Below, one piece after another: positions 16,376 to 25,698 of a DNA stretch of 64,000 bases. Each line of letters opens with the position of its first letter. Position 1 is the stretch's first letter. The notes under the pieces are model-generated. The model saw only the letters and a list, made by a program, of their open reading frames with translations, did no database searches and had not been told where the DNA came from. Both the position numbers and the translations under genes were made by a program. The DNA comes from Phaeobacter cretensis (GTDB lineage Bacteria > Pseudomonadota > Alphaproteobacteria > Rhodobacterales > Rhodobacteraceae), in contig NZ_JBKBEU010000001.1 in NCBI RefSeq assembly GCF_047372505.1, positions 2,728,001 through 2,792,000 of the forward strand. The letters are read 5' to 3'.

Positions 16376-17941
16376 CTACCGTGGCAATCCTGTTTCACCG
16401 TCTTCCTCAGGCAATCTCTCGTAGGTTTGGCCCCAGGCCTGTACCGCAGCGTCGAATGCAAAATCGTCCAACCTTTCATCGACCCAATGGTCCGGCCGTT
16501 GGCCACTCGTCAAAATGACAGAGCCATCCCCAAAGGTGCGATGCGGGTCGAAAAAATGCAGCGCAGCGGAGGAAACCGTCGCATTCCTGAAAACAACGGC
16601 GCTCCACGCGCGCGGAACATGTTTGTGAATTGGTTCCAAGTGCCCACTAAACGCGTAGCCCATCGTGCCTTGAAACCGCGCAGAGCATAGATTGGACTCT
16701 ATAAACCAAATGGCATTGACCGCTCCCGACTTTAATTCGATATCAAAGACGGTATCTTTAATTTGTGTTTGGTCGAAATAAGTAAAGGAAAAGCCACATT
16801 TCCTCATGGAGGTCGAGTGTAGTTGGGCGTGACTGAAATCTGCGCAGGACAGCTCCGCGAAGTCGAGTGTTGTGTTGCTTAGATTTCCTTTGGTGATCAC
16901 AGCCCCCGACAGGTTACAGTGAGAGAAATTGGCTCCGTTCAGATATGCCCCTTCCATACGCGACTCGAAGAAACTGATGTGTGAATAATCGCCATCGGTA
17001 AAATCCGCACGTTGAAGATTGCAGCGTGATAGCGACGGGCGGTAGTCGTGCCGTCTTTCATGTAGGATCTGTTCATGGGTACGGCGCCCGAGGATCTTGA
17101 TCGCAAAGGCAATGTCGGAGCGAGGGCTGGGTATCTCAAAAACACGTTTGTGGATATCGGTCCACTGCGATGTCGGAAGATTATCCGGAGTTGAGATCGC
17201 ATGGTTGTTTTTCATACGGACGAAACGCCCTTCGGCAACATCCTCGGCGGCGTTCACCGGCGAATTATTTCGGACATAGGCACAGAGAATATCCATGACC
17301 AGCAGGTGGTCCCGGCCGCGATCATATGTCATCGAATCTTGTGATATTCGCTCCAATGCAAGCAACCCACCAATACGGACTTCGATGTTTGGCTCGGTAA
17401 CTTCCTCAATGACTGGTTTCAGTGTCGCTTGCAGCAATGATAGTGCTGATCCGGCGTCACTAGCTTCATTACCTATCACGCGTTTGATGGTCTTTTCTGC
17501 ACCAAGCTGTTCCACAGCTTTGGTGATGCGGTCCGTCACATGGTTCTGCTCGGCGGTTCGGGTTTGACGCTCATTTGCCCAGGCGCGCAATAGTGCCAAG
17601 GGGGCGCCAACCAAGCCTCCGGTGGCAGTCACCAGCCCCACAAAGGCAAGCACATGCCAACGCAGATCGACGCCAGTATCTGGCGGGAAATTCCCCTATA
17701 GAAGCCATAGTGCGGAAACTGTCTGAAACAGGAGAAAGGCCCAGATTGGCAGCACGCATAGTCCATAACTCAGCAGAGCACTGTTACTGGTCCAGCGGTG
17801 TCTCTTTTGTTTGTAGGTCGGCACGGATATGAGGTACCAAGCTAGCAGCAGCAGACCAACAAGGCCGACTGTCGCCAGAAGCAATGTTAGCTGATGATGC
17901 GTGAAGGGGAGCGAAATAGTAACGGCATCAGTTGAGGGCAT
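16376..17941 (-). pseudogene. Pentapeptide-repeat membrane protein gene split by an in-frame TAG
   Basis: One continuous reading frame of 522 codons is interrupted only by TAG at 17696-17698. The first part (82 codons) encodes two membrane helices. The second part encodes another helix-like stretch (WHVLAFVGLVTATGGLVG), a charged coiled segment, and about 15 pentapeptide repeats of the A(D/N)LXX type (such as FSHCNLSGAVITKGNLSN) from about residue 210 to 290 of that part. The codons just after TAG (GNFPPDTGVDLRWH) read as protein, so a single ancestral gene with an amber mutation is the simplest view. The downstream part may still be made from the GTG at 17653. Base composition is lower in GC than neighbouring genes, which suggests acquisition. 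Pentapeptide proteins form a right-handed beta helix; the function is unknown. Confidence 0.75.
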
Positions 17942-18196
17942 ACGTTTGATAGCTCAATGATTTTGAAAGAATGTCGATAACGTTGCGCATTGATATGTAT
18001 CTGCCAATCTTGATCTGCCGCTTTACCCTCCTGCCGCGCCGCCCTATAAGGCCGTCATGTCCCATATTGCGGCCATCATTATTCGAATTATATCCCCGGC
18101 GCTCTGATCAGCTGAGCTGCCGGGCAAAGGTGCTTGAGCCATCGCACCGAACCGAATATCTCCAAATACGACCAGATCATCCAAAGGACGCTGCAC

Positions 18197-21127
18197 ATGT
18201 GTGCCGACACGCCTCAGACGCCTGAGTACAAAGACACCCTCAATCTGCCCAAAACCGATTTCCCAATGCGCGCGGGTCTGCCCAAGCGTGAGCCGGGCTG
18301 GCTGGAACGCTGGGCACAGATTGGCGTCTATGACAAACTGCGCGAGAAGGCGGCCGCGGCCAAGGGCACGGATGGCGAGCGCAAGCCCTTTACCCTGCAC
18401 GATGGCCCGCCCTACGCCAATGGCCACCTGCACATCGGTCACGCGCTTAACAAAACCATCAAAGACATGATCGTCCGCTCACATCAGATGATGGGGTTTG
18501 ATGCGCGGTATGTGCCGGGCTGGGACTGCCACGGCCTGCCGATCGAATGGAAAATCGAAGAGCAGTATCGCAAGAAGGGCAAAAACAAGGACGAGGTCAA
18601 CATCGTCGACTTCCGTCAGGAATGCCGCGCCTTTGCCGACAGCTGGGTCGATATCCAGCGCGAGGAGTTCAAGCGTCTTGGTATCACCGGCAATTGGGAT
18701 GATCCGTATCTGACCATGAACTACCACGCTGAGGCGGTCATCGCGGGTGAGTTTCAGAAGTTTCTGATGAATGGCACGCTCTATCAGGGGTCCAAACCCG
18801 TGATGTGGTCGCCGGTGGAAAAGACCGCTCTGGCCGAGGCCGAGATCGAATATCACGATCACAAGTCTCACACCATTTGGGTGCCCTTTGGCTTTGCCAA
18901 TGCGGCAGATGATCTGTCCGAGGCACGTGTGGTGATCTGGACGACTACCCCCTGGACCATTCCGTCCAACAAGGCCGTCGCATATAATCCCAAGGTCGCC
19001 TATGGCCTCTACCGTGTGGATGCGACCCAGGATGAAAGCTGGACCAAACCGGGTGAGTTGTACCTGTTCGCCGATGCGCTGGCGGCAGATGCGCTGGAAA
19101 AATCCCGCGTCACCGAATTCACCAAAGTGCGCGATATAGAGCCGTCCGAATTCGACGGGTTGATCTGCAAACACCCGTTCCACGGCACCGACGACGCCAA
19201 TGGGTTCTGGGACTACGATGTGCCGATGATCGATGGCGATCACGTCACCGATGATGCTGGCACCGGTTTTGTCCATACCGCACCCAGCCATGGTGCGGAT
19301 GACTATGAGTGCTTTGTTGCGCGAAACTGGATTGACCGGATGACCCACAATGTGGGTGAAGAATCCGAATTCATGCCGCATGTGCCGTTCTTTGCAGGGC
19401 TTCAGGTCTTTGACAAAAAAGGCAAAGAGGGCAAAGCCAACAACGCCGTGATCGCCAAGCTGGTCGAGGCCGGCGGCATCATCGCCCGTGGTCGCGTGAC
19501 CCACAGCTACCCGCATTCCTGGCGCTCCAAAGCGCCGATCGTGTTCCGCAATACGCCGCAGTGGTTTGCGAGCGTGGATCGTGAACTGGCTGATGGCATG
19601 GGCGAGATGGGCGACACCATCCGAAGCCGCGCATTGAACTCCATCGACCAATTGGTGAAATGGACGCCACAGACCGGCCGCAACCGGCTCTATTCTATGA
19701 TCGAAAGCCGCCCGGACTGGGTGTTGTCACGTCAGCGCGCCTGGGGCGTACCGCTCACCTGTTTCGTGAAAAAGGGTCTGCTGCCCACCGACGAGGGGTT
19801 CCTTCTGCGTGACGAAGCCGTCAACGCCCGCGTCATCGAGGCCTTCGAAGCCGAAGGCGCTGATGCCTGGTACGCGGATGGTGCCAAGGAACGTTTCCTC
19901 GGGAATGACTACGCAGCCGACGAATGGGAGCAGGTTTTTGATGTGCTGGATGTATGGTTCGATTCAGGGTCGACCCATGCCTTTGTGCTGCGTGACCGCG
20001 AAGATGGCACCGAAGACGGTATCGCAGATGTCTATATGGAAGGCACCGATCAGCACCGTGGTTGGTTCCATTCCTCGCTGTTGCAGGCCTGTGGCACCAC
20101 CGGTCGTGCGCCCTATCGCAATGTGGTGACCCATGGGTTTACGCTGGACGAGAAGGGCAACAAGATGTCCAAGTCGCTTGGCAATACCATCGTGCCGGAA
20201 AAGATCATCCAGCAATATGGCGCTGATATCCTGCGTCTCTGGGTGGCTCAGACCGATTACACCGCTGACCAGCGTATCGGGCCGGAAATTCTGAAAGGCG
20301 TGGCCGATGGCTATCGCCGCTTGCGCAACACCATGCGTTATATGCTTGGTAGCCTTGCAGACTTCTCTGAAGATCAGCGCATGGATCCGGCCGATATGCC
20401 CGAGCTGGAGCAGTGGGTTCTGCACCGTCTGGCTGAGTTGGATCATAAGGTTCGCACCGGATATCAAGCCTATGATTTCCAAGGTGTATTCTCGGCAGTG
20501 TTCAACTTTGCCACCGTGGATCTCTCCGCCTTCTATTTCGATATCCGTAAGGATGCGCTGTATTGCGATGGTGACACGCTGAATGCCCGCGCCGCGCGCA
20601 CAGTCCTGGATATCCTGTTCCACCGCCTGACAACCTGGTTGGCACCTATTCTGGTGTTCACCATGGAAGAGGTGTGGCTGGAGCGTTTCCCCGGAGATGA
20701 TAGCTCCCTGCATTTGCAGGATATCCCTGCGACCCCGGCCGATTGGCTGAACGAGCCACTGGCTGCCAAATGGGCCAAGGTCCGTCAGGCCCGGCGCGTG
20801 GTCACAGCCGCGCTAGAGGTTCAACGCGTCGATAAAGTGATCGGGGCCTCATTGGAAGCGGCACCGGTTGTGCATGTTCGCGAGGCTGAAATCCTCGCAG
20901 CGCTGAAAACAGTGAACTTTGCGGATGTCTGTATCACATCGGATATTGCGCTCAGCGGTGATCCGGCGCCGGCAGAGGCCTTCCGTATGCCCGAGGTCGA
21001 TGGTGTGTCAGTGGTGTTTGAAAAGGCCGATGGCGAAAAGTGCCAGCGTTGCTGGAAGATCCTGCCTGACGTTGGCCGGTATCGTCATCCTGGTGTCTGT
21101 GGCCGTTGCAATGTGGCTTTGGGCTAA
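18197..21127 (+). CDS. ileS: Isoleucyl-tRNA synthetase
   Basis: Class I synthetase charging tRNA-Ile, 976 residues. The HIGH motif is in GHLHIGHALNK (about residue 78), KMSKS in NKMSKSLGN (about 655), and the editing domain lies between them (GTGFVHTAPSHGADDYE). The C-terminal zinc site is CQRCWKILPDV with CGRC. The start is MCADTPQTPEYKDTL, with AAAGGA seven bases upstream; the 21 codons before it are not conserved. It is followed by a strong bidirectional terminator. Confidence 0.97.
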   Translation: MCADTPQTPEYKDTLNLPKTDFPMRAGLPKREPGWLERWAQIGVYDKLREKAAAAKGTDGERKPFTLHDGPPYANGHLHIGHALNKTIKDMIVRSHQMMGFDARYVPGWDCHGLPIEWKIEEQYRKKGKNKDEVNIVDFRQECRAFADSWVDIQREEFKRLGITGNWDDPYLTMNYHAEAVIAGEFQKFLMNGTLYQGSKPVMWSPVEKTALAEAEIEYHDHKSHTIWVPFGFANAADDLSEARVVIWTTTPWTIPSNKAVAYNPKVAYGLYRVDATQDESWTKPGELYLFADALAADALEKSRVTEFTKVRDIEPSEFDGLICKHPFHGTDDANGFWDYDVPMIDGDHVTDDAGTGFVHTAPSHGADDYECFVARNWIDRMTHNVGEESEFMPHVPFFAGLQVFDKKGKEGKANNAVIAKLVEAGGIIARGRVTHSYPHSWRSKAPIVFRNTPQWFASVDRELADGMGEMGDTIRSRALNSIDQLVKWTPQTGRNRLYSMIESRPDWVLSRQRAWGVPLTCFVKKGLLPTDEGFLLRDEAVNARVIEAFEAEGADAWYADGAKERFLGNDYAADEWEQVFDVLDVWFDSGSTHAFVLRDREDGTEDGIADVYMEGTDQHRGWFHSSLLQACGTTGRAPYRNVVTHGFTLDEKGNKMSKSLGNTIVPEKIIQQYGADILRLWVAQTDYTADQRIGPEILKGVADGYRRLRNTMRYMLGSLADFSEDQRMDPADMPELEQWVLHRLAELDHKVRTGYQAYDFQGVFSAVFNFATVDLSAFYFDIRKDALYCDGDTLNARAARTVLDILFHRLTTWLAPILVFTMEEVWLERFPGDDSSLHLQDIPATPADWLNEPLAAKWAKVRQARRVVTAALEVQRVDKVIGASLEAAPVVHVREAEILAALKTVNFADVCITSDIALSGDPAPAEAFRMPEVDGVSVVFEKADGEKCQRCWKILPDVGRYRHPGVCGRCNVALG

Positions 21128-21203
21128 GCGGAACCCATTTGGCTGGTCCGGGTTTGGCTCGTATTAGCTAGGAACAATCAGGCCGCCGAAACTCAAAACA
21201 AAT

Positions 21204-21249
21204 GCGCGCCGCCCCTCCCAAAAAAACGGGTGGGCGGCGCGCCGCTTTT
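21204..21249. terminator. Bidirectional terminator, ileS and small hypothetical gene
   Basis: Perfect 11-base-pair stem GCGCGCCGCCC (21204-21214) with GGGCGGCGCGC (21232-21242). The inner CTCCC/GGGT extends it around an A-rich loop, and TTTT follows at 21246-21249. It lies between two convergent genes. Confidence 0.85.
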
Positions 21250-21321
21250 GACGTCTTTGACGGTGTTGCGCCGCCAAAAATCGCCGGGGGTTTCGATGTA
21301 TGGGAAAACAGTCAGCTGGGC

Positions 21322-21666
21322 TTAGCTGAGCACGCGCTGTGCCTCGCGATACTGGCTCTGGGCGATTAACTCACTGACGGGCGTTGGCCCTGCATGACAG
21401 CCTGACTGAAGATCCTGTAGCTTCTGCTGTACCGCCGCGCGAAGATATTGTGCTCCTGGCACCATGCTTGCTCCTTCGATTGGCCCGGTCATGGACGCCT
21501 GTTTGGTCACGGCTTCGCTCTGCTCTGTGAGTGAAGAGACGGATTCTAATCCGCCGGGTCGTTGTCCCGTTTGTTGCTCCTGAGCCTGCTGTGATGCAGC
21601 CTGCTCATTTGAGTCGCCTTTGAACATACGATAGACGCTGACGTTTCCTTGACCGCTAATTTTCAT
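21322..21666 (-). CDS. Small hypothetical protein, Gln-rich
   Basis: Not recognised. The 114-residue product is hydrophilic, with a Gln/Ser/Ala-rich middle (residues 18-45, likely disordered) and a more regular C-terminal half containing one cysteine. It has no signal peptide or membrane helix. AGGA six bases before the ATG and a terminator shared with ileS support expression. It is divergent from ogt with a 260-base gap. Confidence 0.6.
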   Translation of the reverse strand: MKISGQGNVSVYRMFKGDSNEQAASQQAQEQQTGQRPGGLESVSSLTEQSEAVTKQASMTGPIEGASMVPGAQYLRAAVQQKLQDLQSGCHAGPTPVSELIAQSQYREAQRVLS

Positions 21667-21927
21667 GGGTCCTGACCCCTTTCTAAACTCCTGAAATCAT
21701 ATTTACTAAAATTCGATCCAATGTCATCGACACCTGCGGTTAGCAGCAAAGGCCGGAGGTATAGGTGCCTATCCTAAAGGTTAGGAAACGCGGTTGCGCC
21801 GACATCTATTTGTCCGGAGTTGTAGTTTGCGAATCGTAGGCGCATGGTATCTGTCTGCTTAAGTTCTGGCAGAATTCTAGCTCGGACTTGGTTGCCAGCT
21901 CCCCGGTAAGAGAGACACAGAGACACC

Positions 21928-22422
21928 ATGGCCACGCATAACATCGAAATCGCAACCTCCAGCATGGCCCATGCTAGCCTGACGACACCTGTGGGGACGC
22001 TTTGCGTGGTGGAAGATCAAGGTGCGATCATTCGGCTGCTTTGGCAGGAAGCCCCCGAAGGCACCGAAGGATCGGCTGTGACGGATTTGGCCATTGCCCA
22101 ATTGCGGGCCTATTTCGCACATGAGCTGATCGAATTTGATCTGCCGCTTGTGGTGGAGGGGAGTGATTTCCAACGGGATGTCTGCGCCGCCATGTCTGCC
22201 ATCCCGCTGGGGCATACCCGCACCTACGGTGAAATTGCCAAGGATCTTGGTGCGGCGGCGCAACCTGTTGGCAACGCCTGTGGCGCCAACCCAATCCCGG
22301 TGATTATACCGTGTCATCGGGTCTTGGGGGCATCAGGCTTGGGTGGGTTTTCCGGTGCAGGCGGGGTCGAGACCAAAGTGTCTTTGCTACGCCATGAAGG
22401 TGCTGCAGGGCTGTTGATCTAA
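21928..22422 (+). CDS. ogt: Methylated-DNA-protein cysteine methyltransferase
   Basis: Suicide repair protein that takes the alkyl group from O6-alkylguanine onto its own cysteine. The product is 164 residues. The active-site motif PCHRV appears in NPIPVIIPCHRVLGASG (Cys at about 130), preceded by the helix-turn-helix TRTYGEIAKDLGAAAQPVGNACGANP. It lacks the Ada N-terminal zinc domain, so this is the Ogt/AGT type. It stands alone, convergent with pcs. Confidence 0.93.
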   Translation: MATHNIEIATSSMAHASLTTPVGTLCVVEDQGAIIRLLWQEAPEGTEGSAVTDLAIAQLRAYFAHELIEFDLPLVVEGSDFQRDVCAAMSAIPLGHTRTYGEIAKDLGAAAQPVGNACGANPIPVIIPCHRVLGASGLGGFSGAGGVETKVSLLRHEGAAGLLI

Positions 22423-22468
22423 ATACTGCGATGAAACGAGCTGGATGGCGTCATCGCCGTGACGGGTA

Positions 22469-23164
22469 TCAGCTGCGTCCTTCCGGGATGATCTGCTGCG
22501 CAATACCAACAAAAATCAGATAGATTGACGTCAGTACCAGCCCCCAATGCGCCCAGCTCTCGGGATGGAAGTCGACCCATGCTGCCCAGCCGGCAAAAAA
22601 TGTCCAGGCCAGAGCGACGGGCAGCGACAGTTTGCGCCAGCGTTCGGTGCGCACAGGGTGGATGAATTTCAGCGGCAGGAACATGGCAATCGACAAGAGC
22701 GTCACCAACGCCAGACTGGTCCAATGGCTGGGCTCCAGCGCAAAGATCACCAGCACCAGCATGTTCCAGCACCCAGGAAAGCCAGAAAATGAATTGTCCT
22801 TGGTCTTCATTCGGGTGTCTGCAAAATACAATGCACTGGCAAACGTGATCACGATCAGCGCCACCCATCCGGTCCATCCGGCCATGAGCCCAGATTTGAA
22901 CAGTGCAAATGCGGGAATGAACACATAGGTGAGGTAGTCGATGATTAGATCCAGCAATACGCCATCGAACTCCGGCGCATATCGCTTCACCTCATAGTGA
23001 CGCGCTAGCGGCCCATCGATGCCATCCACGGCAAAGGCAACAACAAGCCAGACAAACATCAGGCTCCACTTGGCATCGGCAGCGGCCAGCATGGCGAGGA
23101 TTGCAAACACTGCACCGCTGGCGGTGAGCAGATGGACGGAGAGGGCGCGAACTTGAGGAGTCAT
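22469..23164 (-). CDS. pcs: Phosphatidylcholine synthase
   Basis: Inner-membrane CDP-alcohol phosphatidyltransferase that condenses CDP-diacylglycerol with choline. The product is 231 residues with about eight hydrophobic segments. The catalytic motif is DGIDGPLARHYEVKRYAPEFDG (first part at about residues 47-57), matching the Pcs version of DGX2ARX8GX3DX3D. The LDLIIDYLTYVFIPA segment after it is also typical of Pcs. Phosphatidylcholine made from free choline is known in many alphaproteobacteria. Confidence 0.93.
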   Translation of the reverse strand: MTPQVRALSVHLLTASGAVFAILAMLAAADAKWSLMFVWLVVAFAVDGIDGPLARHYEVKRYAPEFDGVLLDLIIDYLTYVFIPAFALFKSGLMAGWTGWVALIVITFASALYFADTRMKTKDNSFSGFPGCWNMLVLVIFALEPSHWTSLALVTLLSIAMFLPLKFIHPVRTERWRKLSLPVALAWTFFAGWAAWVDFHPESWAHWGLVLTSIYLIFVGIAQQIIPEGRS

Positions 23165-23209
23165 TTGCTCGTGATGGCGAATTTCCCTCCGTCTCGCAAG
23201 TAGTCAATG

Positions 23210-23321
23210 GTCAAACGGACCCGTTATGGGCGGATTTTTACATCAGGAATGCCCCTGCGCCACCTCTGATAGGGGGCAGGCAGTGGCGCATCGCTTCGAC
23301 ACATTAGTGGATCCGTTTGAC
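23210..23321. repeat. Nested inverted repeat, MITE-like
   Basis: Outer arms GTCAAACGGACCC (23210-23222) and GGATCCGTTTGAC (23309-23321) pair at 12 of 13 positions. Inside, TGCGCCAC (23256-23263) pairs with GTGGCGCA (23283-23290), and CCCCT/AGGGG gives another alternative pairing. It fills half of the gap between pcs and the EF-hand gene. It may be a decayed mobile-element remnant or a structured transcript end. Confidence 0.4.
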
Positions 23322-23372
23322 ATCGCTGCTCATGCCTACGCGCTGCGCATGCCACAGACCAAGTTATCCTGA

Positions 23373-23714
23373 TCAATCGCTAGGGGCGTCATCGGTCAGA
23401 GCGTCACGAAACAGTGTTTCCGTCAGTGTACGGCTGTCGAGCACCTGCGGGCCATTACCTGTGTTTGTCTTAACGGGGCTGGGGCTGAATTCACCGCGGG
23501 CTTGCTTATCTGCTCGGTACGCCGCCCATTCCTGATCCGAAATCTGGCGATCGCCATCGCTATCGAGATCGGCCAGCAATTGTTCATAGAACTGGCTGAA
23601 ATCTATTTCACCAATATCGGATGTGGTGGCATTGGCCGCATTGCTGTTAGCAGGTTTGTAAGGCGCGCCAAGGGGGGCGGTTTCGGTTGATTGGCTTTGT
23701 GTAACGATACTCAT
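23373..23714 (-). CDS. Small EF-hand protein
   Basis: 113-residue protein with a single canonical calcium-binding loop, residues 51-62 (DSDGDRQISDQE), inside a helix-loop-helix starting at IDFSQFYEQLL. The first 32 residues and the last 40 are low-complexity and probably disordered. No signal peptide or membrane segment is seen, so a cytoplasmic or non-classically secreted role is possible. A partner or dimer would be needed for a paired EF-hand. Function unknown. Confidence 0.65.
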   Translation of the reverse strand: MSIVTQSQSTETAPLGAPYKPANSNAANATTSDIGEIDFSQFYEQLLADLDSDGDRQISDQEWAAYRADKQARGEFSPSPVKTNTGNGPQVLDSRTLTETLFRDALTDDAPSD

Positions 23715-23809
23715 GGTGTGGGTCCTTCTGGATTTGAGGCCTCCACACTGCCGTTGTGCCCTTACTGCTGGATTAAGCCATCGCTGCGAATTGCTATTTT
23801 TCGGTAATT

Positions 23810-24766
23810 TTATGCCTTGGGGTGGGCGCGATTGTAGACATCCATCAGATGCGCCGTATCCACGGCTGTATAGGCCTGTGTCGTCGACAGTGAGGCATGG
23901 CCCAGCAGCTCCTGAATAGCGCGCAGATCACCACCGGCTTCCAGCAAATGGGTGGCAAAGCTGTGACGCAGTGCATGTGGTGTGGCGCTGGCCGGCAGGC
24001 CCAGCTGCGCACGGGCCTGTGCCATTGCGCCGCGGATGATCCGCGGATTCAGCGCTCCGCCGCGGACCCCGCGAAACAGAGGTGCGTCGCGCTCCTGGGG
24101 GTGGGGGCAAAGCCGCAGGTAGCGATCGATCGCATCGCGGGCCACCGGCAGCACTGGCACAATCCGTTCCTTGCCGCCTTTACCGGTAATCCTCAGTACT
24201 GCGGGCAGGGGCGCTACTGCACCCGTCAAACCCAACGCCTCGGAAATACGCAGGCCGCAGCCATATAGAAGCGTGACCACAGCCACATCACGCGCCGCCA
24301 CCCAATCGGTAGCGGATTGATATTCGACCGTTTCAATGACCGCGCGTGCGGCCTCTTGCGCCAGTGGGCGGGGGAGTTTTTTCTGAAACTTCGGGCTGCG
24401 CGCGGACATCACGGCCGTTGGTTCAAATCCCTGCCGTTCTGCCAGCCAAGTGTAGAAGCTTTTGACAGCCGAGAGTTTCCGCGCGAGAGACCGCGCGCCG
24501 GTGCCGCTACCCCGTATCGCCGCCATCCAGCCACGCATGTCGCTGGTGGAAATCTGCGCCAAGGCCCCCAGACCCTGCGGGCCGCCAAAATGCTGTGTCA
24601 TAAAGGCGAGAAACTCCACCACATCGCCGCGATAGGCGGTAATGGTATTCTCTGCGGCACCTTGCAGCGCGGCCAATCCTGCCAGCCATTGCTCCAACGC
24701 ATCACGGCAGGCCGGGGAGATCAATATCGTAGCCGGATCTGTGGTCGGTGCGGTCACGACAACCAA
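23810..24766 (-). CDS. xerC: Tyrosine recombinase XerC
   Basis: Site-specific recombinase resolving chromosome dimers at dif, 318 residues. An N-terminal SAM-like domain (about residues 18-105) is followed by the catalytic domain. Catalytic residues are visible: Arg in CGLRISEAL, Lys in GKGGKERIV, His/Arg in HALRHSFATHLL, His in LLGHASLS and the nucleophile Tyr in TQAYTAVD. The longest frame starts at TTG (24766) and overlaps the end of the DUF484 gene by 13 bases; a GTG three codons later is an alternative. The DUF484-xerC order is conserved widely in proteobacteria. Confidence 0.94.
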   Translation of the reverse strand: MVVVTAPTTDPATILISPACRDALEQWLAGLAALQGAAENTITAYRGDVVEFLAFMTQHFGGPQGLGALAQISTSDMRGWMAAIRGSGTGARSLARKLSAVKSFYTWLAERQGFEPTAVMSARSPKFQKKLPRPLAQEAARAVIETVEYQSATDWVAARDVAVVTLLYGCGLRISEALGLTGAVAPLPAVLRITGKGGKERIVPVLPVARDAIDRYLRLCPHPQERDAPLFRGVRGGALNPRIIRGAMAQARAQLGLPASATPHALRHSFATHLLEAGGDLRAIQELLGHASLSTTQAYTAVDTAHLMDVYNRAHPKA

Positions 24767-25461
24767 TGGCGCATCGACCGTTCAAAAACACCTGCAAAAA
24801 ACGCCAGCAGGTCAGTGCCATGTTGCGGGGTGAATTGGTGCGGATCTTCGGCCCCCAGAACCAGAAGGCCCGGCAGGCGACCTTCGCCCAGTTCCAGACG
24901 TAAACAGGCCTCGGAGCGGATGAAGTCTGCCTTGGCCCCATGTGTACGTGCATTGCCATGCTGCATCTGGCGCAGGGTGACCTGACGATCAGAACCGTTG
25001 CGCTGTTGGCTGATATATTGTGCCACGAATCCCGGCTCGACGACCTTTAGAACCTGATCCATACGTTGCACGGCGGCGTCTTGTTCGGGCTGCGCCGATT
25101 CCAGCACCAGCGTTACCGAATCGACCCGCAGGATCTCGCTCAGCTCACCGCCAAGGTTGGCGAGGTAGCTCTCAAAATCGGTTGGATCAAGCAGGCGCAG
25201 AACAGCGCGGTGGATTTGGTTGGTTCCGGCAAGATTCTCATAAGCGGCAGCAATCACTGAACGATGAGTGTCTTCAAGCCGGTCAAGCCGTGCCTCCATC
25301 CGCTCCATTGCGATACCGCGCAGGTCAACAATATTCGACCCCATCGCGCGCTCATTGGCGCTAACCAATGCTCTCATCACGCTTTGATCATCAAGTAGTG
25401 CATCGGGTTTGGCCAGGATAGCCTGGCGCAGCGTGTCTTCAAGTTCTGCCGTCGTGCTCAT
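24754..25461 (-). CDS. DUF484 family protein
   Basis: 235-residue protein of the DUF484 family, a GAF-like fold that regularly precedes xerC in proteobacteria. The N-terminal half is helical and charged, with a coiled-coil-like stretch (about residues 35-70, MERMEARLDRLEDTHRSVI). The C-terminal half has the GAF-type beta segments ending GLLVLGAEDPHQFTPQHGTDLLAFFAGVFERS. The molecular role is not established. Its end overlaps the xerC start, so the two are co-translated. Confidence 0.86.
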   Translation of the reverse strand: MSTTAELEDTLRQAILAKPDALLDDQSVMRALVSANERAMGSNIVDLRGIAMERMEARLDRLEDTHRSVIAAAYENLAGTNQIHRAVLRLLDPTDFESYLANLGGELSEILRVDSVTLVLESAQPEQDAAVQRMDQVLKVVEPGFVAQYISQQRNGSDRQVTLRQMQHGNARTHGAKADFIRSEACLRLELGEGRLPGLLVLGAEDPHQFTPQHGTDLLAFFAGVFERSMRHWLS

Positions 25462-25600
25462 GTTCTGCTCTTTATGACCTCTGGTGGGTTTTGCAGGGGT
25501 TATAACACGGGATTTAGGCGGGGTGGCATAATTTTCCCCAGGCGTGGCGAAAACCGCTGAAGGCTTGCAGATACATATGTGTAGCAGGCCATCTAAGGCA

Positions 25601-25627
25601 TAGGTCAGGCATATATGTAGTGACCTA
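25601..25627. promoter_or_regulatory. Inverted repeat between DUF484 and fsa genes
   Basis: Perfect arms TAGGTCA and TGACCTA separated by 13 bases containing CATATATG. It lies between the fsa terminator and the DUF484 start, where the DUF484-xerC promoter should be. Possible operator. Confidence 0.3.
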
Positions 25628-25642
25628 AGAACGTGATGGAAC

Positions 25643-25674
25643 GAAAAAGGGGCGCGCCCGCAGGCCGCCCCTTC
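25643..25674 (-). terminator. Terminator of the transaldolase gene
   Basis: On the minus strand the stem AAGGGGCG/CGCCCCTT with a GC-rich loop is followed by TTTTTCG, 25 bases after the fsa stop. A good intrinsic terminator. Confidence 0.75.
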
Positions 25675-25698
25675 ATGTCATCGATCCTGCGGCTATGC

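Noticed and set aside
18479..19651. A 390-codon ORF antisense to ileS
   Set aside because: Same reason: antisense shadow of a highly conserved synthetase gene.
24415..24435. tRNA T-loop-like GGTTCAAATCC
   Set aside because: It lies in frame inside xerC, and no cloverleaf can be formed around it.
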